This document shows positions 17,165 through 26,642 of a stretch of DNA of 64,000 bases, one piece after another. The DNA comes from Thermoplasmatota archaeon (GTDB taxonomy: Archaea; Thermoplasmatota; Thermoplasmata; Thermoplasmatales; Thermoplasmataceae). Location: the NCBI GenBank assembly GCA_023487205.1, contig JAMDBT010000051.1:1-64000 (forward strand), in the 5' to 3' direction. The position numbers and the translations under genes are program-made. A model generated the notes under the pieces. The model was given only the letters and a program-made list of their open reading frames with translations, did not search any database and had not been told where the DNA came from. Within the stretch, counting starts at the first letter, position 1; the number at the start of each line of letters is the position of its first letter.

Positions 17165-18310
17165 TTATATCATCCCCCTCACAAGCACCGAAAAATATTC
17201 ATCCGATCCGGTTTGTCTGAAATGGTAATCTAGACTCGCGTCCCTTCCAATGTTGGCGTCTCCCTGTTTCACGTTGACCGAGAATGCAAGTTTGTCCCCG
17301 CAGTATACGTGAAGAGGAGCTTCCCCACGATATTCCCTGTCAGTGTATTTTCCGCCCAGTTCTCGAGATAATTCCTCTGCGACAACGCCGCTCTGCATAA
17401 CGGTAGATCCTATGGTCTTGGGAACGTACATTGTCTTGAAATCCACGGCGTCTCCCACCCCGAAGATTTCCGGGAACTTTTCATTCTGCAGAGTCGCCTC
17501 TTGAACGGGCATCAGGCAGTTCTTCTCCGCCAGCCCGGACTTGCAAACGAAACCCTGGCCCTTCATGGGCTGTGGCATAACAAGAAGGTTGTACTTCAGG
17601 AGAGCGCCCTCTTCTGATGCAATCTCCCCATTCCTCTGGCTGACACGTTTCGGCGAAAAATTCTCAGTGCATGAAATATTCTTCCGACCCAGGACCTCCA
17701 TCATTCTGGTTGAAACACTCCCAATCGGCAGTATCTCTTCTCCCGGGAAAAAGAACTTTATGTCTATCTTGTTCCTTACGCCTTTCCGGCCGAGAAATTC
17801 GTCCGCCAGGACGGCAAACTCAAATGAAGATGTGGGAGAGTACACACTGTCCGGGCTTCCAATGACCAGGTCGCCTTCCGTCATACCATCCAGTAAGGTA
17901 TGCAGTTCTGCAGCGTGGTTAAAATCCTGAAAATGCTTAGCCTCTCCATCGGAACCGGGAATGTCTTCAGGTGAAGGCCTCAACCCTGATGCTATAACGA
18001 GGTAATCATAATCGTACCTGTTCCCGGACTTAGTCAGTATGTTTTTATTGCGTGCGTCAACCCCCTCGACCGTGTCCCTGCGGTAAGAGATTTTGGAATT
18101 CAGAAGGAACCGGACATCCTTGGAGTACTTTCTGTAGTCTCGTGATCCAAGCGAAATAGCCAGACCAGCAGGACGGTAGGAGAGTTTCGGCGAGTTTCCC
18201 ACAATCATGATTTCCGCGTTCTCGGGTGGTATCCTGGCACTCAGCTTGTTGGCGGTGCAAATCCCGCCAGTACCGTCCCCGACAATGATTATCCTCTTTG
18301 GTGCCACCAT
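17165..18310 (-). CDS. Sulfide:quinone oxidoreductase-like flavoprotein
   Basis: The 381-residue protein (start ATG at 18310, preceded by ggtgatct) has an FAD-binding GDGTGG motif at the N-terminus, the second nucleotide site in DYDYLVIASGLRPSPEDIPG, and the GVGDAVDF FAD motif near the C-terminus. Overall layout matches SQR / flavocytochrome c sulfide dehydrogenases of the FCSD-like branch. Several Cys are present, but I cannot assign the catalytic pair. The expected role is oxidation of sulfide or another donor into the quinone pool. An in-frame ATG eight codons upstream is also open. It heads the operon with DUF1641. Confidence 0.78.
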   Translation of the reverse strand: MVAPKRIIIVGDGTGGICTANKLSARIPPENAEIMIVGNSPKLSYRPAGLAISLGSRDYRKYSKDVRFLLNSKISYRRDTVEGVDARNKNILTKSGNRYDYDYLVIASGLRPSPEDIPGSDGEAKHFQDFNHAAELHTLLDGMTEGDLVIGSPDSVYSPTSSFEFAVLADEFLGRKGVRNKIDIKFFFPGEEILPIGSVSTRMMEVLGRKNISCTENFSPKRVSQRNGEIASEEGALLKYNLLVMPQPMKGQGFVCKSGLAEKNCLMPVQEATLQNEKFPEIFGVGDAVDFKTMYVPKTIGSTVMQSGVVAEELSRELGGKYTDREYRGEAPLHVYCGDKLAFSVNVKQGDANIGRDASLDYHFRQTGSDEYFSVLVRGMI

Positions 18311-18409
18311 GAGATCACCAAAGCTCCAGCACATTCGCGATCTTCACCGTGAAATGGGTGGCAAGATTAAGCATCCGGCGGCATTATCGGTGAACATTAT
18401 TTGTAGTTT

Positions 18410-18499
18410 GGTTTTTGGTGATCAGGTGGCCCGGGAGCACCTAGGAGACGAAAGCTGCCGATCTCGGGAGTGGAAGCAACCGCGAGATCAGCCGAAACC
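18410..18499. other. Structured GC-rich intergenic element
   Basis: The region between the divergent flavoprotein and zinc-ribbon genes can fold as a three-way junction: outer stem GGTTT (18410-18414) with AAACC (18495-18499), hairpin AGGTG/CACCT (18424-18428 and 18438-18442), and a perfect 7-bp stem GATCTCG/CGAGATC (18460-18466 and 18483-18489). A TATA-like motif at 18501-18509 is usable in both directions, so the element may lie in the leader of the minus-strand flavoprotein transcript, or be a separate ncRNA. No known class was recognised. Confidence 0.35.
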
Positions 18500-18500
18500 A

Positions 18501-18509
18501 AATTATAAA
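18501..18509 (+). promoter_or_regulatory. TATA-like box of the zinc-ribbon gene
   Basis: aattataaa lies with its centre about 28 nt before the ATG at 18533, so the plus-strand transcript should be leaderless. Read on the opposite strand the same bases also form a TATA-like box that could serve the divergent flavoprotein operon. Confidence 0.5.
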
Positions 18510-18532
18510 TCAAGCCGGCTATTACCCGCTAA

Positions 18533-19462
18533 ATGAATTGTATAAGTTGCGGTGCAGAGTTACCGGAAGGGGCGCAGCTTTGTCCCGTGTGCAGTACAAA
18601 AATACCCGGGACTCTTTCACAGAAATTGGCGGTCGGAATCGACCAGGCGGTGGGGAAGGACGGGGCAGCTGGGCCACTTGTTTCTGCAGCTAAATTCCAG
18701 GCAGCTGCTTCTTTCATCCCGCTCGTTATCATATCGATAATCTGGATCGGTTTTTTTTCCTTTGCCATTTTTGAGGGTCTTCCCGTTTGGATGGGTGCAC
18801 CGTTTATAGGGCTGATCGTATTATTCTGGGCTTTTGGCTATTACCGGTGGAAGAGGCTGTCCAGGCTCGATCTGAGCAATCCACAGCAATACTACAAACA
18901 GGAATTCGACAGGAAATATGGCTCCAAAACCAAGAAAGTGTCTCCAGGAATAAACGCCATGGAGGGGGACAAGTTCCAGCTTCTCTCCGGTGAATCGATC
19001 GTCGGATTTGCAAGCCCAGTGTATCGTATGCAGAATACTGGGTCGATTGGACCAGTCGGAATAGAAAAGTACACCGAGAACGCAATCATCATTACAGACA
19101 GGCGCTTAGTATTCCTTACAGTTCCTATGCCTGGTCAGGGTGTTATTATCAATGGCGGTTCAATGGATATGTATAACGATGCGGTGAAGCGAAGAACGAT
19201 CAGGGAACTTTCATCCAAATCGGTTGACCTTTTGAAATCTGGGTCAAACGTGGACCGCTTTCCTAATGACTACTACATTGACAGAAGCGATATCCAGGAA
19301 TCTGCGTATCTGAAGGTCGTTGGGCCCGTAAGGTTCGCAAGTGCAGGTGCGGTAAGATTCCGCACTACCGGGGGGATGAAAGTGAGATACAGCATCATTG
19401 ACGAGGGCGATCTTGAAATGATAGTCTCTAACACAAACGCAGTCAAGAAACGCGTAATGTGA
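18533..19462 (+). CDS. Zinc-ribbon membrane protein
   Basis: The 309-residue protein starts with a zinc ribbon (C3, C6, C17, C20: CISCG...CPVC), followed by two TM helices (about residues 60-80 and 83-105) and a soluble C-terminal domain of unknown fold (VVGPVRFASAGAVRFRTT). Such one-ribbon membrane proteins are common in Thermoplasmatales and have no defined role. The soluble domain is rich in beta strand and resembles nothing recognised. Leaderless start. Confidence 0.7.
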   Translation: MNCISCGAELPEGAQLCPVCSTKIPGTLSQKLAVGIDQAVGKDGAAGPLVSAAKFQAAASFIPLVIISIIWIGFFSFAIFEGLPVWMGAPFIGLIVLFWAFGYYRWKRLSRLDLSNPQQYYKQEFDRKYGSKTKKVSPGINAMEGDKFQLLSGESIVGFASPVYRMQNTGSIGPVGIEKYTENAIIITDRRLVFLTVPMPGQGVIINGGSMDMYNDAVKRRTIRELSSKSVDLLKSGSNVDRFPNDYYIDRSDIQESAYLKVVGPVRFASAGAVRFRTTGGMKVRYSIIDEGDLEMIVSNTNAVKKRVM

Positions 19463-19545
19463 ACATGCAGTTGATCAAGGAATCGCTGTTTTTGAAGTAA
19501 GGTAAGGACCACCTCCGCAACAATGCCGTACGTTGAGGTCGGTCA

Positions 19546-19730
19546 GATATCTTGCTCAACGTAATCCATCAGGGCTACTGCGTTGTTTTAATCCATTTTC
19601 TTTGCGGAGAACACAAAAACCACTTCTCTGTCACGACACAACTGCACTAAATCCGGAATGAAGGGATTTTGGTACAGCTCTGTGAAGCATCTTTCCTTGA
19701 ATCCCTCTACACTTCCCAGGAATTTTAAAG
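19546..19730 (-). pseudogene. Remnant of a DUF488-like gene
   Basis: On the minus strand one frame reads EGFKERCFTELYQNPFIPD, then VQLCRDREVVFVFSAKKMD, a stop codon, and NNAVALMDYVEQ. This resembles the end of DUF488 proteins (FKERYxxEL ... VTLLYAAKD ... HNxAVVLxxYL). The N-terminal half is missing and stops interrupt the end, so it is a relic. It abuts a second relic upstream. Confidence 0.5.
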
Positions 19731-19737
19731 GGATTCC

Positions 19738-20088
19738 AGGCATCTTTTCATGAAGGAGTGGTAAATCGGGTAATCCTCCATGAACACTACGGATGCAATT
19801 GGGTCCCAGTGCTCGAAGACCTTCTTCTCCTCCCAGAACAGTTTTTTAAGGTGGACAGCCGGAAACTCCCAATCCCATTCAAAGAGAAATCAAATGAGAA
19901 GGGGCCACGACGCGAACAGGATCTCACTGAACGTATGCAATGTCTCGCAGTAAAGGGACCATGGTATCGCCAGTTGCCTTGGCTGGCATTTTCCCGGAAA
20001 GGTGCTGTTTGGACACTGCAAGTCGCCTCGCAGTCTGCAGGGAAATGGAAATCACAGGACTCATGCGCGTACCAATGCGCGCATCCAT
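19738..20088 (-). pseudogene. Remnant of a YcaQ/DUF1006-like winged-helix gene
   Basis: A minus-strand frame from an ATG at 20088 or 20064 reads ISISLQTARRLAVSKQHLSG and LLRDIAYVQ, then an in-frame TGA, DPVRVVAPSHLISL, a second TGA, a frameshift, and then HLKKLFWEEKKVFEHWD and MEDYPIYHSFMKR. These are successive conserved blocks of the YcaQ (winged helix DNA-binding, DUF1006) family, in the right order, with stops and a shift between them. The C-terminal two-thirds is absent. Members of the family unhook DNA crosslinks or regulate; here the gene is dead. Confidence 0.6.
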
Positions 20089-20227
20089 AATGATTCGACT
20101 ATTTCAAGCCCCCTCCGTGCTCAATCTCGGGATCCGAAACGACTTCGTCGGATGTGCATTCTTTAGGCGAACCAGGAACAGAAGTGCGCTGAAGGGGGAA
20201 TCTTGTCCTGATCTGCAGTCGTGTACT

Positions 20228-20236
20228 AATTTATAC
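20228..20236 (+). promoter_or_regulatory. TATA-like box of the amino-acid permease
   Basis: aatttatac is centred 24 nt before the GTG at 20256, consistent with a leaderless mRNA, and supports that start codon since no in-frame ATG lies upstream. Confidence 0.45.
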
Positions 20237-20255
20237 TTACCAATGTTCCCCCACG

Positions 20256-21671
20256 GTGGCTGACGAACAAGCGCTGAAGAAAGACTCCATAGGTTTTGTC
20301 GGACTTGTTTTCCAGAGCCTGACCTCCGTAGCTCCGCTCATGGACATGATCGCACTGATGACAGTCACCGCACTCTTCGCTCTTGCCTCAATGCCTCTGG
20401 CATTTCTCCTTGCTTTTGTGCTTTCCTTCCTGACCACAAACACCATTTTCCAGTTCTCAAAAAAGATAGCCAGCAGCGGGGGTTACTACAGCTTTGTGGG
20501 CAACGGGCTTGGATCGAGATCGGGTCTCTTTGCGGGCTGGATTTATCTATCCTACAATGCACTCGTCGTTCCGAATGTTGCCATCTTCTTTGGAGCATTG
20601 CTGGTTCCCGCTACGTTTGAGCTCGTCACGGGAACAGCACTTCCTGCATTCCTGTGGATCGTTCTCAGTCTTGTCCTGATCGCGTTTGTTTCTGGAATGG
20701 CATACTGGGGGATCAGGCCATCGTTGAAGTACAGCGTCGTTACTGGAATAATAGAAGTCGCAGTAATGATTGTATTCAGTACCGTCGTGATTGTTACGTC
20801 TGGCTCAGCTAATACCCTTCAGGTATTTACTCCAACAATCGCCCACGGTGGTGGCCTCTCCGGGGTCGCGCTCGGCATGATATTCTCGATCACTTCCTTC
20901 GCTGGTTCCGGATCCTCGGTCACGCTTGGAGAAGAGGCAAGACTTCCGCACAGGACTATCGGCAGAGCCATTATCGTATCTGTTGTCATTTCTGGCACGG
21001 CAATACTTCTTGCGGCATACGCACTGACCATAGGCTGGGGCACATCGGGTATGTCGGGTTTCGGGCTTCAGCTTATTCCCGGAATAATTGAATCGAAAAC
21101 CTATCTTGGCTGGGCAGGAGCCCTGATCGTGGTGATATTCGGAATAAACAGCTTCATGAATCTTGGGCTTTCCTACTTCAATGCAGGGGTCAGGTCGATG
21201 CATGCGATGGCAAGGGACGGGGTGATTCTCCCGCGGAAGCTTGCCGCAGTCAATGAAAAGCGGGGAACACCGCACTTTGCCATAATCACCGAAACCGCCA
21301 TAGCTATTGCGTTGTCTGTTCCCATCGCGCTGTGGATAGGACCGCTGGATGCCTTCCTCATCGAATTGGCTGCAGTCACTACCGGGTACCTCATAGTGCA
21401 TATTCTAGCCAACATTTCCCTGGGCATCTTCTTCAGGAAGATAGGAGAACTCAGTATTCTAAAGCACATCATTATTCCCGCCTCCTCCACTGCGGTTTTT
21501 CTTCTCACTTTATATTATTCCATAGGCTATAATTCGTTCCCCATAGACTACGGGGTAGTTGCAGTATTCTTGTGGGCTGTGGTCGGAGCAATCTATGTTT
21601 CAACCCGCAAGGAAGAGAAAGTGAAGGGAGCGGCACTGCACAATGCGCTGCATAGTGAACCACAACTGTGA
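20256..21671 (+). CDS. APC-superfamily amino-acid permease
   Basis: The 471-residue protein (GTG start) has about 12 TM segments and the APC features: a Gly-rich first helix (SIGFVGLVFQSLTSVAPLMD), the FAGSGSSVTLGEEAR segment of helix 6, and the conserved PRKLAAVNEKRGTPH loop between TM8 and 9. Likely uptake of an amino acid or amine; the substrate is not readable. It stands alone between decayed genes and a secreted protein. Confidence 0.87.
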   Translation: MADEQALKKDSIGFVGLVFQSLTSVAPLMDMIALMTVTALFALASMPLAFLLAFVLSFLTTNTIFQFSKKIASSGGYYSFVGNGLGSRSGLFAGWIYLSYNALVVPNVAIFFGALLVPATFELVTGTALPAFLWIVLSLVLIAFVSGMAYWGIRPSLKYSVVTGIIEVAVMIVFSTVVIVTSGSANTLQVFTPTIAHGGGLSGVALGMIFSITSFAGSGSSVTLGEEARLPHRTIGRAIIVSVVISGTAILLAAYALTIGWGTSGMSGFGLQLIPGIIESKTYLGWAGALIVVIFGINSFMNLGLSYFNAGVRSMHAMARDGVILPRKLAAVNEKRGTPHFAIITETAIAIALSVPIALWIGPLDAFLIELAAVTTGYLIVHILANISLGIFFRKIGELSILKHIIIPASSTAVFLLTLYYSIGYNSFPIDYGVVAVFLWAVVGAIYVSTRKEEKVKGAALHNALHSEPQL

Positions 21672-21825
21672 TGGCGGGGTCATTGCTTTACTGGGGCGGG
21701 AATAGCATTCCTATGCTTCCCGACTGGTTATGTGGAATATCTGGCGCTCCCATTGCTGATTTCATAGTTCGGTTGCGGACGATCTTCGCAGATCGTCACG
21801 TCAACGTCTCCCCGAGTACCTTCTC

Positions 21826-23541
21826 TTACTCTCCAAGGTATGGAACGTAGAGGTACTCGCCAACATATATTGTGCCAGATGAGAGGCCATTTGCGTCCTC
21901 CACCAGATAGTAAAGGTTCCCGTTTCCATATGCGTCATAGGCTATTCCCCACAGGGAGTCTCCGCTCTGCACAGTGTAGTAATATCCCTGGGTCGGACTT
22001 TGTGAGGAAAAGGTGCTCGGAGTGGGGCTCAGGTAGTTCATTGCGACCCACCCAATCACGTTATTTGTGAACACCGCAGGTGCCCACACGTAGCCATTGT
22101 TATCAACGAGACCGCCGAATTCAACGTATCCGGTTTGTCCATTATCGACCAGACCCAGGTCCTCATAGGATGTACCGGGGCCGCTATGCACATACAGTGC
22201 AGAGGCGGTTACGTACACTTCTGCAGAGGGCCAGAAATTCTCTGAAGAAGTGTAGTAACCTGATGGTCCATTATCCGTCAGGAATTCATCAGCTGCCCAC
22301 CCGACAATGGATCCGAAAGTGACGGATACCCAGACGTACCCGTTATCAGACACCTTGCCCCCAAATCCTACGACGCCAGTGGATCCAGACGACTCTGATG
22401 CTAATATCGAGTATCCTGTACCCGGCCCGCCTCTCACGTTCAGCGATGAGACGGCCACAGCAACATTGTCTCCGGGATTATACTGCGGAGGCTGGCTGAA
22501 CTGTATATTAACGTTCACGTTGGAACCGCTAACGCTCACCGTCCCCGATGCCGGGTTTGGAACATATCCATTGACATCAGGAATGCTGAACGAGTAAGAT
22601 CCATCGGGAATGCCGGTGAACTTCCACGAGCTTGATGTGGATTGGTACGTGTAGGGACTGCCGGTCTGCCCGTCAAAATTAATTGTCCACGTTGTATTAT
22701 AAGGCAAGCCTGTTTCGGTGAAAGTGACCGAATAGGTTGGCGCGGGGGGAGATTGAACGCCGCCAATTTCCGCAATTACCGCATTAAGGCCAACCGCAAG
22801 CTTCCAGTCGTAAGATCCGTACGTGTAACCGCTGCTGCTGGATGACGCATACATCATCATGTCCCAAACGTCGTTTCCCACTCCGCCCGAGTATGTGGAG
22901 GAGGGATAGACCTGCCCGGCGTTATAGGCTGATCCAATGAGCATCGGATCCTGCCCGTATTTTGAAACCTCCGGGGATAGGTAATCGGCAGCAGCCTGGT
23001 AGATTGAAGCTGCCGATCCCGTGTATGTGACTCCATTAGCCGCTGTGAAGGAACCGGTATATGCACCTTCCTGCATAACATTCCCTCCGCCCTGGCCACC
23101 GCTTGACTCCACTAGCATTATGGCATATATCAGGTCGGTGGGTACTGAGTACAGGGAAGAGGCCCCGCTGATGTCCCCCGCATAATTGCTCTCCTCGTAT
23201 TGGACATCGCTCTCATAGGCGCTCAGCGAGCCCTGGGACGAGGAGGTTGGTTCGCCGTTAAATCCAGTTGCCGGATCGTTGAGGTTTATCGATGAAGTGG
23301 TCAGATCCCAGCTCATCTGCGAGCCAGAGGTTCCTGTAACAAGCCAGACTCCGTTTGCATTAGACCTGCCGTCAAGTCCGCTGTAATATGCCCAAGGCTC
23401 GGTGCTAAGATAAACGGTTACATTAGACGATGCTGTAGTATTGGATTCGCTACTTCGGAACTCAAATGCATTGGAGGAGGCGCCTATAAGAATTATGGAG
23501 GCGAGCGAGACCGCTATCGCTACTAGAATTAGCCTTTTCAT
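21826..23541 (-). CDS. Secreted lysozyme-like (SLT) protein with SH3 and LysM domains
   Basis: The 571-residue protein has a signal peptide (about 25 residues). Residues 125-245 resemble the lysozyme/transglycosylase fold: VPTDLIYAIMLVESSGG with catalytic-type E145, and AYNAG at 205-209. Then come a thermopsin-type beta domain (VTFTETGLPYNTTW...), found in secreted archaeal proteins, two bacterial-type SH3 domains (LNVRGGPGTGYS, LYVHSGPGTSYE) and a C-terminal LysM (YTVQSGDSLWGIAYDAYGNG). This is a bacterial cell-wall-targeting architecture in an organism with no peptidoglycan wall. Attack on bacteria or scavenging are plausible roles. It could also bind other glycans. Confidence 0.75.
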   Translation of the reverse strand: MKRLILVAIAVSLASIILIGASSNAFEFRSSESNTTASSNVTVYLSTEPWAYYSGLDGRSNANGVWLVTGTSGSQMSWDLTTSSINLNDPATGFNGEPTSSSQGSLSAYESDVQYEESNYAGDISGASSLYSVPTDLIYAIMLVESSGGQGGGNVMQEGAYTGSFTAANGVTYTGSAASIYQAAADYLSPEVSKYGQDPMLIGSAYNAGQVYPSSTYSGGVGNDVWDMMMYASSSSSGYTYGSYDWKLAVGLNAVIAEIGGVQSPPAPTYSVTFTETGLPYNTTWTINFDGQTGSPYTYQSTSSSWKFTGIPDGSYSFSIPDVNGYVPNPASGTVSVSGSNVNVNIQFSQPPQYNPGDNVAVAVSSLNVRGGPGTGYSILASESSGSTGVVGFGGKVSDNGYVWVSVTFGSIVGWAADEFLTDNGPSGYYTSSENFWPSAEVYVTASALYVHSGPGTSYEDLGLVDNGQTGYVEFGGLVDNNGYVWAPAVFTNNVIGWVAMNYLSPTPSTFSSQSPTQGYYYTVQSGDSLWGIAYDAYGNGNLYYLVEDANGLSSGTIYVGEYLYVPYLGE

Positions 23542-23617
23542 GAAAAGTTAAATGCCCAAATGAGTATGTAAATTTTTTCTTGCTGCGAGTTTAAGTATCT
23601 TTAGGCAGGCAGTTTGA

Positions 23618-23692
23618 CGGGCCCGGTGGGATTCGAACCCACGATCACCGACTTAGAAGGACGGTGCCTTATCCAAACTAGGCCACGGACCC
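23618..23692 (-). tRNA. tRNA-Arg (anticodon TCT)
   Basis: A 75-nt cloverleaf on the minus strand: acceptor GGGTCCG/CGGGCCC (one G-U), D arm GCCT/AGGC, anticodon loop CTTCTAA giving UCU, T arm GTGGG/CCCAC with TTCGAAT loop, discriminator G. The anticodon stem CCGTC/GTCGG carries a U-U mismatch at 30-40. No intron. CCA is not encoded. Confidence 0.9.
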
Positions 23693-23763
23693 GGGAATAC
23701 GTAATGCTGGTCGCACTTTAAATTATTATGTGAACATCAAGACCCGGTCCATTCGCTTCGCTA

Positions 23764-24060
23764 ATGATGGAAAAGGAATGGGACACACCTAATAGGTCTG
23801 ATGCCATTAATGTGTCCGTGGAAACATCCACAATTTCAATCACATTGAGCCTTAAACTGCCGGATCAGAGAATGCTGGCGGAATCAATAATGCCAGACCT
23901 TGCATCAAAGGGAAGCAGGGTCTCCATAGACTTTGAGGAGAAGGACGGAAAATTTCACATTTATATACGCGCCGCCGATGATGTTGCATTGCGAGCAGCC
24001 TTAGGGACTGTGTCAAGGCAACTGATGACTGCCCTGAAGGTCAGCAAAGGAGTGAAATGA
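23764..24060 (+). CDS. pcc1: KEOPS complex subunit Pcc1
   Basis: The 98-residue protein matches Pcc1: three-strand sheet ISITLSLKLPDQ, the dimer helix, and the C-terminal RAADDVALRAALGTVSRQLM helix with the conserved A-L-R positions. In the KEOPS complex it mediates dimerisation for t6A tRNA modification. It is immediately followed by prefoldin beta (TTG start after the TGA), a conserved archaeal neighbourhood. Confidence 0.85.
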   Translation: MMEKEWDTPNRSDAINVSVETSTISITLSLKLPDQRMLAESIMPDLASKGSRVSIDFEEKDGKFHIYIRAADDVALRAALGTVSRQLMTALKVSKGVK

Positions 24061-24426
24061 TTGGAACAGAATCCTTCAGAACAAGTTCAGAACCAACTTA
24101 GGCAGGCACAGCAGATAGAACTTCAGCTTGAGCAGACAGCCTCCCAGAAGTACCAACTAGACTTGAGGATAAAGGAACTGGATAAGACCCTGAGAGAACT
24201 TGAAGAGGTGTCGTCGGAATCTCCCCTGTACAAGGCTGTCGGCATGATTGTCTACCAGGTCAGTGATCGCGCGAAACTCAAGAGTGAACTGGAAGAGCAG
24301 AAGGAGCTTAGTGAAATCAGGACAAAGACACTCGATAAGCAGCAGAAAGTCCTGGAAGACAAGTACAAGGAGATAGAGCAGTCCCTCAGGCAGAGCTACA
24401 GTTCCCTGAAGAAGGGAGGGGATTGA
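24061..24426 (+). CDS. pfdB: Prefoldin beta subunit
   Basis: This 121-residue protein is the classic beta-prefoldin: two long coiled coils flanking a short beta hairpin (LYKAVGMIVYQVSDRAKL), with heptad charges throughout. The complex (two alpha, four beta) passes unfolded proteins to the thermosome. The TTG start at 24061 directly follows the pcc1 stop codon. Confidence 0.9.
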   Translation: MEQNPSEQVQNQLRQAQQIELQLEQTASQKYQLDLRIKELDKTLRELEEVSSESPLYKAVGMIVYQVSDRAKLKSELEEQKELSEIRTKTLDKQQKVLEDKYKEIEQSLRQSYSSLKKGGD

Positions 24427-24435
24427 TTCACTGAA

Positions 24436-25257
24436 ATGCAGGATTCCCGTCCCCTAGTGCCGGTTAGGATCAACAGGGTTGGCGTCCTGGAGGTCAGGAT
24501 ACACATCCCTTACACCTCGGATTCGTATTTTATATCCAATGCCTTTTCCAGCATTCTTTTTCCAGTCGATGTGAAAAGACGCGGTGCACATCTGCCTGAA
24601 GTCGCGCCACAGGTTTCATATCCAGAGGGAAAAGTCACGGAATTGCAGGAACTCTTCACGGTTTCAGAACATGTTTCTACTGGCTTGAAAGGGGGGCAGG
24701 CAGAACCTCCCGAAGTCTCCGTACAGGCAGAGGTCACGGAATTTGCAACGGGGAGGTCCTTTACCGTTTATTCTGAATCGCTGGGTGGGAAGATTTCTGG
24801 CTACGGGCTGGAAATGGTTGGGATAAATGCCTGTCCGTGCGCGCAGGCGACAATTGCAAGGAAGACGAGTGTCATTCATGCAAGTTCTTCGGCAGGGTCG
24901 GATATAATCTCGCATAATCAAAGGATTCGCGTAACCGTGATGGTCAAATCGGAAACGCTAGTTCCGTTTACAGATTTTTTCAGCATCGTGTCAGGGGCAT
25001 CCAAGGGACCTCTCTCTACCGTCCTGACGCCAGATGCAGAAGCAGACCTCCTGCTTTCAATTCATAGAAGGCCGGCGTTCGTGGAGGACGTGGCAAGGGA
25101 TATTGCAGCCGGCATCGCCGGGATCAGTCAAATTCCCGCGAAAGATAAACTCAAAGTGACATGCAGAAGTATGGAAAGCATCCATCCTCATGACCTGTAC
25201 GCCGAGATAGATTCGACCTTTGGCGAAATCAGGAATTCTCTGAAGAATGCATTGTAG
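24436..25257 (+). CDS. mptA: GTP cyclohydrolase MptA (FolE2 type)
   Basis: The 273-residue protein belongs to the FolE2/MptA branch of GTP cyclohydrolases. The metal-site motifs are visible: NACPCAQ, and IHPHDLYAEI near the C-terminus. MptA is the Fe-dependent enzyme that begins methanopterin-type and archaeal folate-like cofactor synthesis by converting GTP to 7,8-dihydroneopterin 2',3'-cyclic phosphate. Nine bp after prefoldin beta on the same strand, so likely co-transcribed. Confidence 0.9.
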   Translation: MQDSRPLVPVRINRVGVLEVRIHIPYTSDSYFISNAFSSILFPVDVKRRGAHLPEVAPQVSYPEGKVTELQELFTVSEHVSTGLKGGQAEPPEVSVQAEVTEFATGRSFTVYSESLGGKISGYGLEMVGINACPCAQATIARKTSVIHASSSAGSDIISHNQRIRVTVMVKSETLVPFTDFFSIVSGASKGPLSTVLTPDAEADLLLSIHRRPAFVEDVARDIAAGIAGISQIPAKDKLKVTCRSMESIHPHDLYAEIDSTFGEIRNSLKNAL

Positions 25258-25307
25258 TCAAGTTTCTTCTTCGCTTACCCGTGAAACCATCGCCGCAGAT
25301 GAGTGAA

Positions 25308-25715
25308 TCAAATGCCTTTCAGCGCTTTGACCATCTTGACTACGGAATCAACGGCGTCCCTGGCTTTCTCAATCCTTGCCATTGCCTGTATCCTTGTTTC
25401 CCCCGGACCTGATATTCCCAGCGCAACCGGTTTTCCGTGCTCCACCATTATGTCTTCTATCTTCCTGGCAGCGTTCTGCATGATTACCTCGTCGTGATCG
25501 GTCTCTCCCTTGATCACGGCACCCAGCGCAACCACGCCGTCTATTTCCTTATTCTCCACCAGCTTCTTCACGCCCAGAGGTATGTCAAAAGTTCCCGGGA
25601 CCATCAGGGTCTTGGCTATTTCCACTCCGAGAAACTTTGCCTGCTCTTCCGCGCGTGAAAGCATCATCGTCGTAATGTCCCAATTGTATTCCGATACCAC
25701 TATTCCAATTTTCAT
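25308..25715 (-). CDS. ribH: 6,7-dimethyl-8-ribityllumazine synthase
   Basis: The 135-residue protein has the lumazine synthase layout: VVSEYNWDITTMMLSRA, GTFDIPLGVKKL, VALGAVIKGETDHDEVI. It condenses the butanone phosphate from RibB with 5-amino-6-ribitylaminouracil. Last gene of the rib operon, with a short gap after ribC. Confidence 0.93.
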   Translation of the reverse strand: MKIGIVVSEYNWDITTMMLSRAEEQAKFLGVEIAKTLMVPGTFDIPLGVKKLVENKEIDGVVALGAVIKGETDHDEVIMQNAARKIEDIMVEHGKPVALGISGPGETRIQAMARIEKARDAVDSVVKMVKALKGI

Positions 25716-25725
25716 GTCTGTTCAC

Positions 25726-26642
<917 letters not shown>

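Noticed and set aside
20805-21401. 198-residue minus frame over the permease
   Set aside because: Antisense to a well-supported membrane gene; composition is Ser/Arg/Cys-rich noise.
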